Below, piece after piece: positions 40,137 through 49,397 of a stretch of DNA of 64,000 nt. How positions within the stretch are numbered: position 1 is the first letter of the stretch; each line of letters starts with the position of its first letter. The position numbers and the translations under genes were made by a program. The stretch is from Bacillota bacterium. GTDB lineage: Bacteria; Bacillota; Clostridia; Christensenellales; UMGS416. The notes under the pieces are model-generated. The model did not search any database, was not told the DNA's origin, and was given only the letters and a program-made list of their open reading frames with translations. The DNA is taken from NCBI GenBank assembly GCA_023421955.1, contig JAEZSE010000043.1:1-64000 (forward strand). Direction: 5' to 3'.

Positions 40137-42154
40137 ACGCTCACCAAGCCTTCGGAACGGATTTCAACTTTCTGGTCAAGCTCGTTGTAGGAAAGCACCA
40201 CGAGTTCCGGTGCGATTTGGTCCACGATCTTTTTGAAGTGCATGCGCACAATCGGACTGGTCAAAACGATGGGCGTCACGCCCAGCGCCGTGAAGCGCTC
40301 CACGGCGCGCTTGAGGCTGTTGAAGAGCTTCTGCACGGCATCCGGCTCCAGCGCCACATAGGCGCCGGTCTCGCTTTGCCGCACCCGCTCCATGATCATC
40401 TGCTCAAGCCTTGGGTCCAGCGTGATCACATGGGCGGTGTTGTTTTGCACGAAACGCTGCGTGATGCCGCGCTTGAGCCTCTGGCGCACATATTCGGTCA
40501 GCAGGTCGGTATCGCGGGTGATCGTAGCGAAATCGGCCATGGTCTCCAGCACAGTGGCGATGTCGCGGATGGAAAGGCCCTCTCGCAAGAGATTGCCCAG
40601 CACCTTTTGCACCTCGCCCAGGCTGAACACTCTGGGCACCACTTCCTCCACCAATGCCGGCTGTGTTTGCTTCAGGTTGTCAATCAGGCCCTGCACCTGC
40701 TGCCGGCCCAGCAGCTCGTGGGCGTGGCGCTTCAACTCCTCGGTGAGGTGCGTCACCATCACCGCCGGCGGGTCCACCAGCGTGTAGCCCATCAGCTCCG
40801 CCTTCTCCCGCTCAGCCTTGGCGATCCACAGCGCCGGCAGGCCAAAAGTGGGCTCTACCGTCTCAATGCCCTTCACAGTGCCGCGCACATTACCGGGGTT
40901 CATCGCCAGCACATGGTCCGCCATCACCTGGCCCCTGGCCACCTCATACCCCTTGATCTTGACCGCGTATTCATTTACATCCAGCTGCACGTTGTCTCTC
41001 AGGCGGATGCTGGGGATCACCAGGCCCAAATCCATCGCCAGCTGGCTGCGGATCATGATCACGCGCTCCATCATATCATCCACCAATGGGATCAGGCCAT
41101 AACCCAGCTCCATTTCGATGGGGTCCACAGAAAGAAGCGTCATCACGTTTTCCGGTTTGCGGGCTTCCTGAGCGGTGTGCTCCTCCTGGCTGACCACCTG
41201 TGCAGCCTCAGCCTTGGCGCGGTTGCGGCTCATCGTATAGCCAAGAATACCGAGCCCGGCGCCCAGCACCAGTAATGGGAAAACCGGCATGCCGGGAACC
41301 AGGGAAAACACCCCGAACGATGCGCCCACAATCATCAGCACCGCCGGCTGCCCAAACAACTGGCGGGTCAAGTCACGGCTCAGGTTGTTTTCACTGGCCG
41401 ATCGGGTCACGATCATACCGGTGGCAGTTGAGATTAGCAGCGCCGGCAGCTGGCTCACAAGGCCGTCGCCCACGGTGGCCAGCACATACTGGTTGATCAC
41501 AGCCATGATCTCGCCGCCGGCCATCAGGCCGATGATGATGCCGCCCACGCTGTTGATGGCTACGATGATGATGCTGACAATGGCATCGCCCTTCACGAAT
41601 TTGCCCGCGCCATCCATTGCGCCGTAAAAATCGGCCTCCCGTTGGATCTTGCTGCGGCGCTCGCGGGCTTGGCGCTCGTCGATGAGGCCCGAGTTGAGGT
41701 CCGCATCAATGGCCATCTGTTTGCCGGGCATGGCATCCAGTGTGAAGCGGGCAGCCACCTCGCTCACACGCTCGGAGCCCTTGGTAATTACGATGAACTG
41801 CACGATCATGATGATCAGGAAGATCACCACGCCCACCACGATGTTACCGCCGATCACAAAGTTGCCGAAGGTCTTGATCACGTTGCCCGCCTCGCCGCCG
41901 TTGCCCAGAATGAGCCGGGTGGAGGAAAGGTTCAGCGCGATGCGATACAGCGTGGTCACCAGCAGCAGAGAGGGGTAGGAGGAAAACTCGAGCGTCTCTC
42001 TGATATAGAGCGTCATCAACAGGATCGTGATGGAGATGCCGATGTTGATCAGGAGCAACACGTCCAACACGGCGGCATTGACCGTCACGATGATCAGCAT
42101 CACGATGGAGAGCATCACAACCGCTATGGCGATGTCTGCGAACTTCAGCTTCAT
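40133..42154 (-). CDS. flhA: FlhA flagellar export gate protein
   Basis: A 673-residue export-gate component. The N-terminal half has about eight membrane segments, e.g. IAIAVVMLSIVMLIIVTVNA. The conserved cytoplasmic FHIPEP-type loop is represented by LDAMPGKQMAIDADLNSGLI. The C-terminal domain (about 335-673) docks chaperone-substrate complexes. Start overlaps the flhB stop (ATGA), and the stop overlaps flhF. Confidence 0.96.
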   Translation of the reverse strand: MKLKFADIAIAVVMLSIVMLIIVTVNAAVLDVLLLINIGISITILLMTLYIRETLEFSSYPSLLLVTTLYRIALNLSSTRLILGNGGEAGNVIKTFGNFVIGGNIVVGVVIFLIIMIVQFIVITKGSERVSEVAARFTLDAMPGKQMAIDADLNSGLIDERQARERRSKIQREADFYGAMDGAGKFVKGDAIVSIIIVAINSVGGIIIGLMAGGEIMAVINQYVLATVGDGLVSQLPALLISTATGMIVTRSASENNLSRDLTRQLFGQPAVLMIVGASFGVFSLVPGMPVFPLLVLGAGLGILGYTMSRNRAKAEAAQVVSQEEHTAQEARKPENVMTLLSVDPIEMELGYGLIPLVDDMMERVIMIRSQLAMDLGLVIPSIRLRDNVQLDVNEYAVKIKGYEVARGQVMADHVLAMNPGNVRGTVKGIETVEPTFGLPALWIAKAEREKAELMGYTLVDPPAVMVTHLTEELKRHAHELLGRQQVQGLIDNLKQTQPALVEEVVPRVFSLGEVQKVLGNLLREGLSIRDIATVLETMADFATITRDTDLLTEYVRQRLKRGITQRFVQNNTAHVITLDPRLEQMIMERVRQSETGAYVALEPDAVQKLFNSLKRAVERFTALGVTPIVLTSPIVRMHFKKIVDQIAPELVVLSYNELDQKVEIRSEGLVSV

Positions 42155-43233
42155 GTGGCTGTTTTCTCCCTATTACGGGCCGGGTGCTTTAGGCGCCAGA
42201 CATATGCCAGCACTTCGGCCACGGCCTTGTACATGTCATTGGGGATCACGTCACCCACGTCGCAATACACATAGAGCGCCTGCGCAAGCGGCCTGTTTTC
42301 AACAAGCTCTATGCCATGCCTGCGGGCTTCCTCCTTGATCTTCTGCGCAACAAAGTCGCGGCCTTTGGCCACGACCACAGGCGCACTGTCCTTCCCTTCG
42401 GTGTATCGGAGCGCGATGGCGTAGTGGGTGGGGTTGGTGATCACCACATTGGCTGAGGGAATGGCCTGCATCATGCGCATCATGCCCATCTGGCGCTGCT
42501 TCTGGCGGATGCGGCCCTTCACCTGCGGGTCACCCTCGGTGAGCTTGTATTCGTCTTTGATCTCCTGCTTGGTCATGCGAAGGTCCCGTTCCCGCCGCCA
42601 CCACTGATAAAAGAAATCAGCGGCCGCAATGATCAACAGCACCATGCCCATCTTGAGCGCGATGTTCAGCGCCATCTCGACCATCCTGGCTGAAGCCGTC
42701 ATGATGCCCTGCATCGCGAAATCGGGGAACTGACCGATCACCTTTTCGTATTCCTGCCAGGCCACAAACCCCAGCGCGACGATCTTCAGGATGGCCTTGA
42801 TCAGCTCCGCCACAGACCGGATCGAGAAGATGCGCTTGAATCCCTCCACAGGGTTTACGCGCTCCATCTTGGGCCGCAGTGCCTTGGGTGTGAACAAAAA
42901 ACCGACCTGCATGATGTTTGCGGCCAACGCCACCAGCACTCCCACGGCCACAAGCGGCGCGCCAATGGTCGCCAACGAAACAAGCGCAGATAGATAGATC
43001 TGATGCACCGTGTCGATTGTAAGCGGGTCGCCGGAGGGCCGGGTGATCCAGGTGGTCAGCACATTGGCAGCCCCCTCGGCAACCGATGGGCCCAGCGCCT
43101 TCACCATGGCAAACACTGCCAGCAGCACTGCCGCTGTGCCCACCTCCACGCTTTTCAGAACGTTGCCCTTCTCCCGCGCCTCTCTTCGGCGCTTCGGAGT
43201 AGCTCGTTCGGTTTTTTGCGACATCTCGCTCAC
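42151..43233 (-). CDS. flhB: FlhB flagellar export specificity switch
   Basis: A 360-residue export-gate subunit with four membrane segments. The C-terminal cytoplasmic domain contains the autocleavage motif NPTH in ANVVITNPTHYAIALRY. After self-cleavage, FlhB switches from hook- to filament-type export in concert with FliK. The start is probably GTG 43233, overlapping the fliR stop as GTGA; an ATG at 43224 is an alternative. The N-terminal SQKTERATPKRRREAREKG is typical. Confidence 0.95.
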   Translation of the reverse strand: MSEMSQKTERATPKRRREAREKGNVLKSVEVGTAAVLLAVFAMVKALGPSVAEGAANVLTTWITRPSGDPLTIDTVHQIYLSALVSLATIGAPLVAVGVLVALAANIMQVGFLFTPKALRPKMERVNPVEGFKRIFSIRSVAELIKAILKIVALGFVAWQEYEKVIGQFPDFAMQGIMTASARMVEMALNIALKMGMVLLIIAAADFFYQWWRRERDLRMTKQEIKDEYKLTEGDPQVKGRIRQKQRQMGMMRMMQAIPSANVVITNPTHYAIALRYTEGKDSAPVVVAKGRDFVAQKIKEEARRHGIELVENRPLAQALYVYCDVGDVIPNDMYKAVAEVLAYVWRLKHPARNREKTAT

Positions 43234-44036
43234 TGGGCCGGTATCATCCTCTCAAACGCGGCCTGCAAATACGTATACAGGCCTTCGAATATTTTATCGC
43301 CAAAGCTCGTAAAAAACGGAATGAAGAGCAGCAACGACAACAATCCCACCAGGATCTTGACCGAGATGCCCACCACGAAGAAATTGAGCTGGGGAACCGA
43401 GCGGATCAGGATGCCCATGATCACTTCCAGAATAAGTTCGGCAGCGATGATCGGCAGGGCCACACTAACGGCCATGGAAACGGCCAACCCAAAGGCCTTC
43501 ACACACACGTCGGCGATGCCGGCACCGATCACCACCTGCCCCACAGGGATCTTCTCAATGGTGAACGCAAGGATACGGATCAATGTGTGGTGCCCGTCCA
43601 GAATGAAGAAATACAACAGCAGGCCATAATTCATCAGGTTGCCCAGCAGCGAAACCTGCGATTGCATCTGCGGGTCGTAAACCTGAGCCATCCCGAAGCC
43701 GATCTGCACGTCCATCACCTGGCCGGCCATCACGGCCACATCGAAGAACAGCACGGTCATATATCCCAGCACCAGGCCCACCAGCAATTCCTTTAGGCAC
43801 ATCAGCACATAAGGCAGCAGCGCCGTGGCAGCCGGATCGACCCCCGCTTCCGGCGGGTTGGCCATCAGGAAGATGTAGCTCAAGAGAATGCTCAGGCCGA
43901 TCTTGGCAATATTTGGTACATTGCGCCGACCCAGCACCGGCGACAGCACGAACAGCCCCATCACCCTCAAAAACAGCAGGAGCAGCCAGGCAAATTGAGA
44001 CTCCGTGAGCTTGAGAAGCTGCTCCAGTTCTGCCAT
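43230..44036 (-). CDS. fliR: FliR flagellar export gate protein
   Basis: A 268-residue membrane protein with about six hydrophobic helices, forming the FliPQR export channel. Typical stretches: FLRVMGLFVLSPVLGRRNVP and IGFGMAQVYDPQMQSQVSLL. Three bp separate it from the fliQ stop, and it is coupled to flhB by a 4-bp overlap. Confidence 0.95.
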   Translation of the reverse strand: MAELEQLLKLTESQFAWLLLLFLRVMGLFVLSPVLGRRNVPNIAKIGLSILLSYIFLMANPPEAGVDPAATALLPYVLMCLKELLVGLVLGYMTVLFFDVAVMAGQVMDVQIGFGMAQVYDPQMQSQVSLLGNLMNYGLLLYFFILDGHHTLIRILAFTIEKIPVGQVVIGAGIADVCVKAFGLAVSMAVSVALPIIAAELILEVIMGILIRSVPQLNFFVVGISVKILVGLLSLLLFIPFFTSFGDKIFEGLYTYLQAAFERMIPAQ

Positions 44037-44039
44037 TGG

Positions 44040-44309
44040 TCACTGCACCAGCGTGTTGATCTTTTCAAACAGGCCTGTGGTGTAGCCGGTGAGCCTCGTC
44101 ATCATCCAGTCGCCCAACAGCAGCAGCACCAGCAGCATGCCGATGATCTTCGGGATGAAGATCAGCGTTTGCTCGTTGATCTGCGTGGTGGCCTGAAAGA
44201 TGGAGATCACCACGCCGATGATCAGCGCCGCCAGCAAAAGCGGCGCGCCCACGGTGATGATCGTCATCACCGCGTCGCTCATGATCTCGGTCAGGACAGA
44301 CTGGTCCAA
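44040..44309 (-). CDS. fliQ: FliQ flagellar export gate protein
   Basis: An 89-residue protein with two membrane helices (about 16-38 and 50-72), with ATTQINEQTLIFIPKI between them, as in all FliQ. The start is TTG 44309, five bases after AAGGAG (44320-44315). That ribosome-binding site lies inside the family A repeat inserted between fliP and fliQ, so the repeat end now provides translation initiation for fliQ. Confidence 0.95.
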   Translation of the reverse strand: MDQSVLTEIMSDAVMTIITVGAPLLLAALIIGVVISIFQATTQINEQTLIFIPKIIGMLLVLLLLGDWMMTRLTGYTTGLFEKINTLVQ

Positions 44310-44310
44310 G

Positions 44311-44497
44311 GGAACTCCTTCCGCCGCCTGTGGGCGGCACCTCCCTCAAGACCCCCATCGCCTGTGGCGATGTCACCCCTTAAAAGGGGTGAAATAGAGG
44401 GAGGTAGGGAGGGATTCAACAACATCATGTTCATACTAACTCCTCACCCCCTTCATAGAGGGGGGATGGCCCCCGCAGGGGCTAGGGGGGAGTTAGT
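44311..44497. repeat. Family A palindromic repeat between fliP and fliQ
   Basis: AACTCCTTCCGCC at one end and GGGGGGAGTT at the other, with GCCGCCTGTGGGCGGC, ATCGCCTGTGGCGAT, ACCCCTTAAAAGGGGT and GCCCCCGCAGGGGC palindromes. It overlaps the last codons of fliP by a few bases. Confidence 0.8.
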
Positions 44498-45407
44498 TAA
44501 ACCCCGTTACAAGCGTCTTGATCGTCAATCCCCAGCCATCCACCAGCACAAATAACAGCAACTTAAACGGCAGCGAGATTGCCGTGGGCGGCAGCATCAT
44601 CATGCCCATGCTCATCAGCGTGCTGGATACGATCATGTCGATGATGATGAATGGGATAAAAATAAAGAATCCGATCTCGAAGGCCCGCTTGATTTCGCTG
44701 GTGATAAATGCCGGGATGATCACTGTGTTGGGGATCTCGGCTACGTCGGACACTTCGGGTATCTTCGCCATGCCGGAAAACAGCGTCAGGTCTTTTTCAT
44801 AAGTCTGCTTAAGCATAAACTCACGGACGGGCACCATCGCCCGGTCCAGCGCCTGCTCCTGGGTGATCTGCTTGGCCACATAGGGCTTGTATGCTTCATT
44901 GTTGATCCGGTCAATCACCGGCGCCATCACAAAAAACGTGAGGAACAATGCCAGCCCGATCAGCACCTGGTTTGGCGGCATCTGCTGCACGCCGATGGCG
45001 TTGCGCACGAAGGAAAGCACAATGATGATCCTCGTGAAGCCCGTGAGCATGATGAGAATCGAAGGGGCCAATGAAAGCACCGTGAGCAGCAAAAGAATCT
45101 GCACGCTGGTGGCGCGGTCACTGGGCAGGTTGATCAGCGGCAGGGCTGTGGGCTGGGTGGTAGCCCCAGCAGTGGCCGAGCCATCCGGTGAGGCCGTGGG
45201 AGAAGGAGCCACTGTGGGGTCGGGCGCAGGCTTGGCTGCAGCCAAAGCTGCCGGAGCTGATAACGCTGCCGGCACAGGCGTGGGCACAGGCTGGCCGCCG
45301 GGCATTGCCGTGGCCATCGCGATGGCAGGAATGAGCAGCAACGCGCCGCAGAGCGCCGCGAAGGCGGCAGCTTTCAGCACCTTTGGGCGTGTCTTTGCCG
45401 CTTGCAT
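44493..45407 (-). CDS. fliP: FliP flagellar export gate protein with long N-terminal linker
   Basis: A 304-residue export-channel subunit. A signal-peptide-like hydrophobic segment (about 10-32) is followed by an unusual Ala/Pro/Thr-rich linker (about 35-85), then the FliP domain. The domain has ILLLLTVLSLAPSILIMLTGFTRIIIV-type first helices, SFVRNAIGVQQMPPNQV and IPFIIIDMIVSSTLMSMGMM. ATG 45407 is preferred to the TTG that overlaps the fliO stop. Family members usually lack so long a linker after the signal sequence. Confidence 0.95.
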   Translation of the reverse strand: MQAAKTRPKVLKAAAFAALCGALLLIPAIAMATAMPGGQPVPTPVPAALSAPAALAAAKPAPDPTVAPSPTASPDGSATAGATTQPTALPLINLPSDRATSVQILLLLTVLSLAPSILIMLTGFTRIIIVLSFVRNAIGVQQMPPNQVLIGLALFLTFFVMAPVIDRINNEAYKPYVAKQITQEQALDRAMVPVREFMLKQTYEKDLTLFSGMAKIPEVSDVAEIPNTVIIPAFITSEIKRAFEIGFFIFIPFIIIDMIVSSTLMSMGMMMLPPTAISLPFKLLLFVLVDGWGLTIKTLVTGFN

Positions 45408-45409
45408 GT

Positions 45410-45916
45410 TCAATTCCGCTTCGTTTCCTTCCTCAGCTTGATACGCTCATTCATCAACTCGATCACGCTCTGGTCATCATGCCCGGCATCCGGTTCATCG
45501 GTGTGACTGCCATATGGTGCTGAACCCCTTCCGGACGGGCTGCCGGGCCGGCGCATCGCAAAGCCAAGCCTCTCTGAGAAGCTCTGTATGCCCTTAAAAA
45601 TACCGGCGGAACCATCAGCCCAAGCCTGCGGCTGGGCTCTGTCCTGCTGCTCCACACCCTCTGCTTCCTCAGCGGAAAGCGTTTTGAGAAGGCGCATCTC
45701 ATGGCCGGTCACACCGAGCACGCAATACTCCTCCCCCACCTTGACCAGCAGGATGCATTTGTCGTTGGCGATGTTGAGCCTATCCACCACGCGCATCAGA
45801 CGGCCGGCGGTTTTCCCCCTGGAGCGCACGGCAACAAACCTCGTGACAAGCCAGGTGAGGTAAAACACGAGAGCCAGCACCAAAACGATCCAAACCAGGT
45901 CCAGCGCGTCTTTCAA
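45410..45916 (-). CDS. fliO: FliO flagellar biosynthesis protein
   Basis: A 168-residue single-span membrane protein (helix about 5-25) that helps assemble FliP. The conserved small domain has VRSRGKTAGRLMRVVDRLNI followed by KCILLVKVGEEYCVLGVTG. The C-terminal half is polar and variable. Start is TTG 45916, five bases after GGAGG. It follows fliY directly: the cheY gene found at this spot in Bacillus is absent. Confidence 0.9.
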   Translation of the reverse strand: MKDALDLVWIVLVLALVFYLTWLVTRFVAVRSRGKTAGRLMRVVDRLNIANDKCILLVKVGEEYCVLGVTGHEMRLLKTLSAEEAEGVEQQDRAQPQAWADGSAGIFKGIQSFSERLGFAMRRPGSPSGRGSAPYGSHTDEPDAGHDDQSVIELMNERIKLRKETKRN

Positions 45917-45925
45917 GGCAGCCTC

Positions 45926-47053
45926 CTAGTTGTGTTTGTTTTTATTAAGAATCTCGGTGATGCGCACGCCGTAGTTGTCGTCGATCTGGATCACTTCACC
46001 ACGGGCGATCAGCTTGTCATTCACGACGATTTCCACCGGCTCGCCAGCCAACTTCTCCAGCACAAGGATTGTGCCATTGTTGAATTCCAGGATCTCTTTC
46101 ACAGTTTTCTTACACTTGCCCAGCTCAATGGTTACCTGCATCGGCACATCGATGATCAGGTTCAGCCCATCGTCACGGGGCTCCATCTCCGGCAGCTCAT
46201 CGTCAAAGCTCATAAACTTGATGGGCTTGGCATCCACCATCGGCGCAGGCTTGGGTGCCGGAGCCGCATAGGATTGGGCTCTGGGCTGTGGCTGTGGTTG
46301 GTAGACGGGTTGCTCGGCCATCGGTGCCTGCCTCGGGGCTTGCCTGGGGGGCTCAGCTTTGGGTGCCGCGGGCTCAGGCACGGGAGCGCCGGACGCGTTG
46401 GCGATCAATGCCGCCACAAGATCCTTGCCAAACTGGATGGGCATCAGCTGCATAAGCTCACTCTGGGCCAGGCCCTCGATCTCGAGCGTGAAGCTGACTT
46501 GCACGATGTCTCCCGAATCGGAAAAGATGCTGGCAATCTTGTCGTCCCCAATGCGGGCTTCGGAGGAGCGGGGCGGTGATATCTCGATCATTTTCCCCAG
46601 CATGTCATACATCGAGGTGGCAGACGTGCCCATCATCTGGTTCATCGCCTCGCTGATGGCGCTCATGTGCAGCTCGCTCAATGGCTCAGAGGAGACGGTG
46701 CCCTCACCACCCATCATGAGGTCGGTGATCATGCGCACATCATCTTCCCGGAGGATCAGCACATTGTTGCCCTCCAGGCCCACCGTGTAGCTCACTTCCA
46801 CAACCACAAAAGGAGACTGATATTGAGTCGCAAGATCTTTCAGGTTGATCATTCGCACCCTGGGCGATGTGATCAACACCCGCCTGCCAAGCAGCTCGCT
46901 CAATGTGGTGGCAGCGGTGCCCATGCAGATGTTGCCGATCTCACCCAGAGCGTCAACCTCCTGCTCTGTCAGCACAGCTGCAGTCTGGGCGGAGGCTTGG
47001 GCCCCTCCACCGAACAACGCTTCGATTTCTTCCTGAGAAATGCTGCTATTCAT
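45926..47053 (-). CDS. fliY: FliY flagellar switch phosphatase
   Basis: A 375-residue C-ring protein that combines CheY-P phosphatase with FliN. The N-terminal SISQEEIEALFGG resembles the CheY-P-binding peptide of FliM. The CheC-like domain keeps both active sites: EIGNICMG and SAISEAMNQMMG (S/D-x3-E-x2-N). A Pro/Ala/Gln-rich linker (about 230-275) leads to the C-terminal SpoA/FliN domain (VPMQVTIELGKCKKTVKEIL). ATG 47053 overlaps the fliM stop by 8 bp and follows AGAGGA. An upstream in-frame start is rejected. Confidence 0.95.
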   Translation of the reverse strand: MNSSISQEEIEALFGGGAQASAQTAAVLTEQEVDALGEIGNICMGTAATTLSELLGRRVLITSPRVRMINLKDLATQYQSPFVVVEVSYTVGLEGNNVLILREDDVRMITDLMMGGEGTVSSEPLSELHMSAISEAMNQMMGTSATSMYDMLGKMIEISPPRSSEARIGDDKIASIFSDSGDIVQVSFTLEIEGLAQSELMQLMPIQFGKDLVAALIANASGAPVPEPAAPKAEPPRQAPRQAPMAEQPVYQPQPQPRAQSYAAPAPKPAPMVDAKPIKFMSFDDELPEMEPRDDGLNLIIDVPMQVTIELGKCKKTVKEILEFNNGTILVLEKLAGEPVEIVVNDKLIARGEVIQIDDNYGVRITEILNKNKHN

Positions 47054-48044
47054 CGGCAGTTTCCTCTTCCTTGATGATTTTGGTGAGCTTGATGGCGTAA
47101 CGGTTGTTGCGCACCCCCAGCTTGCCATATGCCTTGGTCAGGTGCTCCACCTTGATCTTGATTTCATCGTGTACGGTGTTATCCAGCTGGATCACATCAC
47201 CCAGCCTCAGGCTCAGAATTTCCTCCACTGTCATTGAGGTCTCCGCCAGGATCGCCTGCACATTAAGCAACGTGTCAAGAATGCGTTTCTGGATCATTGG
47301 GCTCTTGTCACCCACAACGCGGCGGTTGATCTTGCCGGAAAACATCAGCGTGGTCGTGAGCTGCTTGGCAATCGGCTCGATGGCGATATGCGGAATGCAA
47401 TAACTGATATAGCCATCCAGGTCGTTGGTCTTGATCTGCAAAGTGATGATCGCAACGGCCTCATTGAGGTTTACGATTTGCGTGAACTGGCTGCTGGTCT
47501 CAATACGCTCCAGCATAGGGTCCACATGGGTGATCTTTTCCCAAGGTTCCACCATTAACGGCAGGCATTGCCGCAGAATCCGTTCCAACACCGCCAACTC
47601 GATCTCTGTGAACGTCCTGTCACTGTCGCCCGGGTTGCCGGAACCGCCAAACAAACGGTTGATAATGCCGTAAGCCACCACCGGTGAAATCGACATCAAC
47701 AGCGACCCCTGCAGCGGCGCAAGCCCCATCAACGCCAGAACGACCGGCGATGGCAGGGAGTTGTTGAACTCCCTGAAGATTTGCTCCTCCACGCTGACCA
47801 CCGAGACCTCGCAGAGTGTGCGAAGCGTGCCGGAGAAATAGGTGCTCAGCTGCCTGGCTATAGCCTCAAAGATGATGTGCAGTGTGCGCATCTGTTCTTT
47901 GCTGAACTTGTTGGCCTTGGAGAAATCGTATATCTTGACTTTCTGTTCAATGGAATCTATTGCATCGTCGATGAACGTGTGTTCACCGGCGGAAATGGCA
48001 TGAAAAAGTTGGTCAATCTCGCTTTGTGAAAGCACTTCGGCCAC
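47046..48044 (-). CDS. fliM: FliM flagellar motor switch protein
   Basis: A 332-residue C-ring component. The N-terminal LSQSEIDQLFHAI is the CheY-P-binding motif. The middle CheC-like domain has no phosphatase residues but keeps the GGSG-type loop (LFGGSGNPGDSDRTFTEIE). The SpoA domain is at the C-terminus. Start GTG 48044 follows GGGGGTGG. First gene downstream of an internal promoter. Confidence 0.95.
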   Translation of the reverse strand: MAEVLSQSEIDQLFHAISAGEHTFIDDAIDSIEQKVKIYDFSKANKFSKEQMRTLHIIFEAIARQLSTYFSGTLRTLCEVSVVSVEEQIFREFNNSLPSPVVLALMGLAPLQGSLLMSISPVVAYGIINRLFGGSGNPGDSDRTFTEIELAVLERILRQCLPLMVEPWEKITHVDPMLERIETSSQFTQIVNLNEAVAIITLQIKTNDLDGYISYCIPHIAIEPIAKQLTTTLMFSGKINRRVVGDKSPMIQKRILDTLLNVQAILAETSMTVEEILSLRLGDVIQLDNTVHDEIKIKVEHLTKAYGKLGVRNNRYAIKLTKIIKEEETADE

Positions 48045-48084
48045 GGCATGCCACCCCCTTCATTGCGGACTCACCTGTTTGCAT

Positions 48085-48093
48085 ATTATAGCA
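48085..48093 (-). promoter_or_regulatory. Internal promoter before fliM
   Basis: Extended -10 TGCTATAAT (48093-48085) about 40 bp before the fliM start; -35 poor. Together with the upstream terminator it splits the flagellar locus into two transcription units. Confidence 0.55.
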
Positions 48094-48147
48094 TAAGATG
48101 ACAACAATTCCTACATATTGTATAAATTTGTTTATATAACAGCAAAT

Positions 48148-48173
48148 ACCCGCAAGCCATTGCCTTTGCGGGT
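48148..48173 (-). terminator. Terminator after flbD
   Basis: ACCCGCAA-type arms around 48149-48173 form an 8-bp stem, with ATTTG following on the minus strand. Confidence 0.55.
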
Positions 48174-48226
48174 GAGATGCTATTCAATTGCATGAGAAAC
48201 AGAAATTGTCAGCTGCGGTTGCGTTC

Positions 48227-48442
48227 TCAGTCACTCTCAGGCCGCTTGGCTGAGGGCAGATTCGTATAGCATTTGCGGCGGTACTCGATAATACGTTCCA
48301 CGATGGCCTGAGCCCGTTCCTCCACAATAATCTTGATCCCTGTAGTCAGTGTGATGACCGTATCCGGCGATTCTTCCATAAACTCGATCAGATCCGGGTT
48401 GAGATAGAACTCCATATGGTTAAGCTTGGTAGCCTTGATCAT
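48227..48442 (-). CDS. flbD: FlbD/SwrD flagellar protein
   Basis: A 71-residue cytosolic protein of the FlbD family (SwrD/YlzI in Bacillus, where it raises motor torque). The start MIKATKLNHMEFYLNPDLI and the TVITLTTGIKIIVEE segment are diagnostic. ATG 48442 follows AAAGGG. Last gene of the first flagellar unit; a terminator hairpin and a promoter separate it from fliM. Confidence 0.92.
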   Translation of the reverse strand: MIKATKLNHMEFYLNPDLIEFMEESPDTVITLTTGIKIIVEERAQAIVERIIEYRRKCYTNLPSAKRPESD

Positions 48443-48535
48443 TGATGACAACCCTTTCTGGTCATTCGGAGAGGTTTGAGAGTTGGAAGCGGGGAACGCC
48501 ACATGGGGCACTCCCCGCCGACTACTGACTACTGA

Positions 48536-49348
48536 TTACCTCTTCAGGTTCACCAATTCTTCCAGCAACTGGTCGGATGTCGTGATGATCCTTGAATTGG
48601 CCTGAAAGCCGCGCTGCGTGATGATCATGTCGGTGAACTCCTGCGCCAGGTCCACGTTGGACATTTCCAGCGCGCCGGGGTTCAGGTATGCGGCACCGGC
48701 GGTTCCGGGATTGACATAGGAAGGAGCGCCGGAGTTGGCGGACTCGCGGTACATGCTTTCCCCCACCTTTTCCAACGCCTCTTGATTGTTGAACTTGGCA
48801 ATGCAGATTTGCCCGATCGTCTGCTTCGTATTGGTGGCGCTGTTGATGCCGACGATGGCGCCGGTCTTGTCGATGGAGATATTGAAATACCCGGCAGGGA
48901 TCTGGATATCCACGGTGCCGGTGGCCGGCGGTGTGGCCATGGCCTGCACTCTCATGCCGGAGGATGTCACCAGGTAATTGTCATCGTCGGTCTTAAAGTT
49001 GCCGGTTCGGGTAAAGAAGTTACTATTGCCGTCATTGATGACAAAGAAGCCGTCACCCTCAATGCTCACATCCAGCGCGTTGCCGGTGTATTGGGAGCCT
49101 GTGCGGGTGTGCAGCACATCAATGGAGGCGATCGTCACGCCCAGACCCACCTGCTTGGGGTTGGTGCCGCCTGTGGTGGCGGTGCCGGCTGAAGCGGGCT
49201 GCAACGTCTGGCTGTAGATGTCGGAGAAAATCACGCGGCTGGATTTGAAGCCGCTGGTGTTGACGTTGGCAATGTTGTTGCCGATCACGTCCATACGGAT
49301 CTGGTGGTTCTTTAGACCCGAAACACCGGAATATAGCGATCTGAGCAT
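48536..49348 (-). CDS. flgE: Flagellar hook protein (FlgE/FlgG family)
   Basis: A 270-residue rod/hook-type protein. The N-terminal SLYSGVSGLKNHQIRMDVIGNNIANVNT-type block and the C-terminal FTDMIITQRGFQANSRIITT block form the shared coiled-coil core. The D1 domain (GDGFFVI, FTRTGNF) is short, so this is the compact hook subunit also seen in Bacillus after flgD. ATG 49348 follows AGGAGGA. It is exported by the flagellar type III system and has no signal peptide. Confidence 0.92.
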   Translation of the reverse strand: MLRSLYSGVSGLKNHQIRMDVIGNNIANVNTSGFKSSRVIFSDIYSQTLQPASAGTATTGGTNPKQVGLGVTIASIDVLHTRTGSQYTGNALDVSIEGDGFFVINDGNSNFFTRTGNFKTDDDNYLVTSSGMRVQAMATPPATGTVDIQIPAGYFNISIDKTGAIVGINSATNTKQTIGQICIAKFNNQEALEKVGESMYRESANSGAPSYVNPGTAGAAYLNPGALEMSNVDLAQEFTDMIITQRGFQANSRIITTSDQLLEELVNLKR

Positions 49349-49397
49349 TCTATTTTCCTCCTGTTATCATACGTTTGTTGGGGTTTGCGCCAAACGG

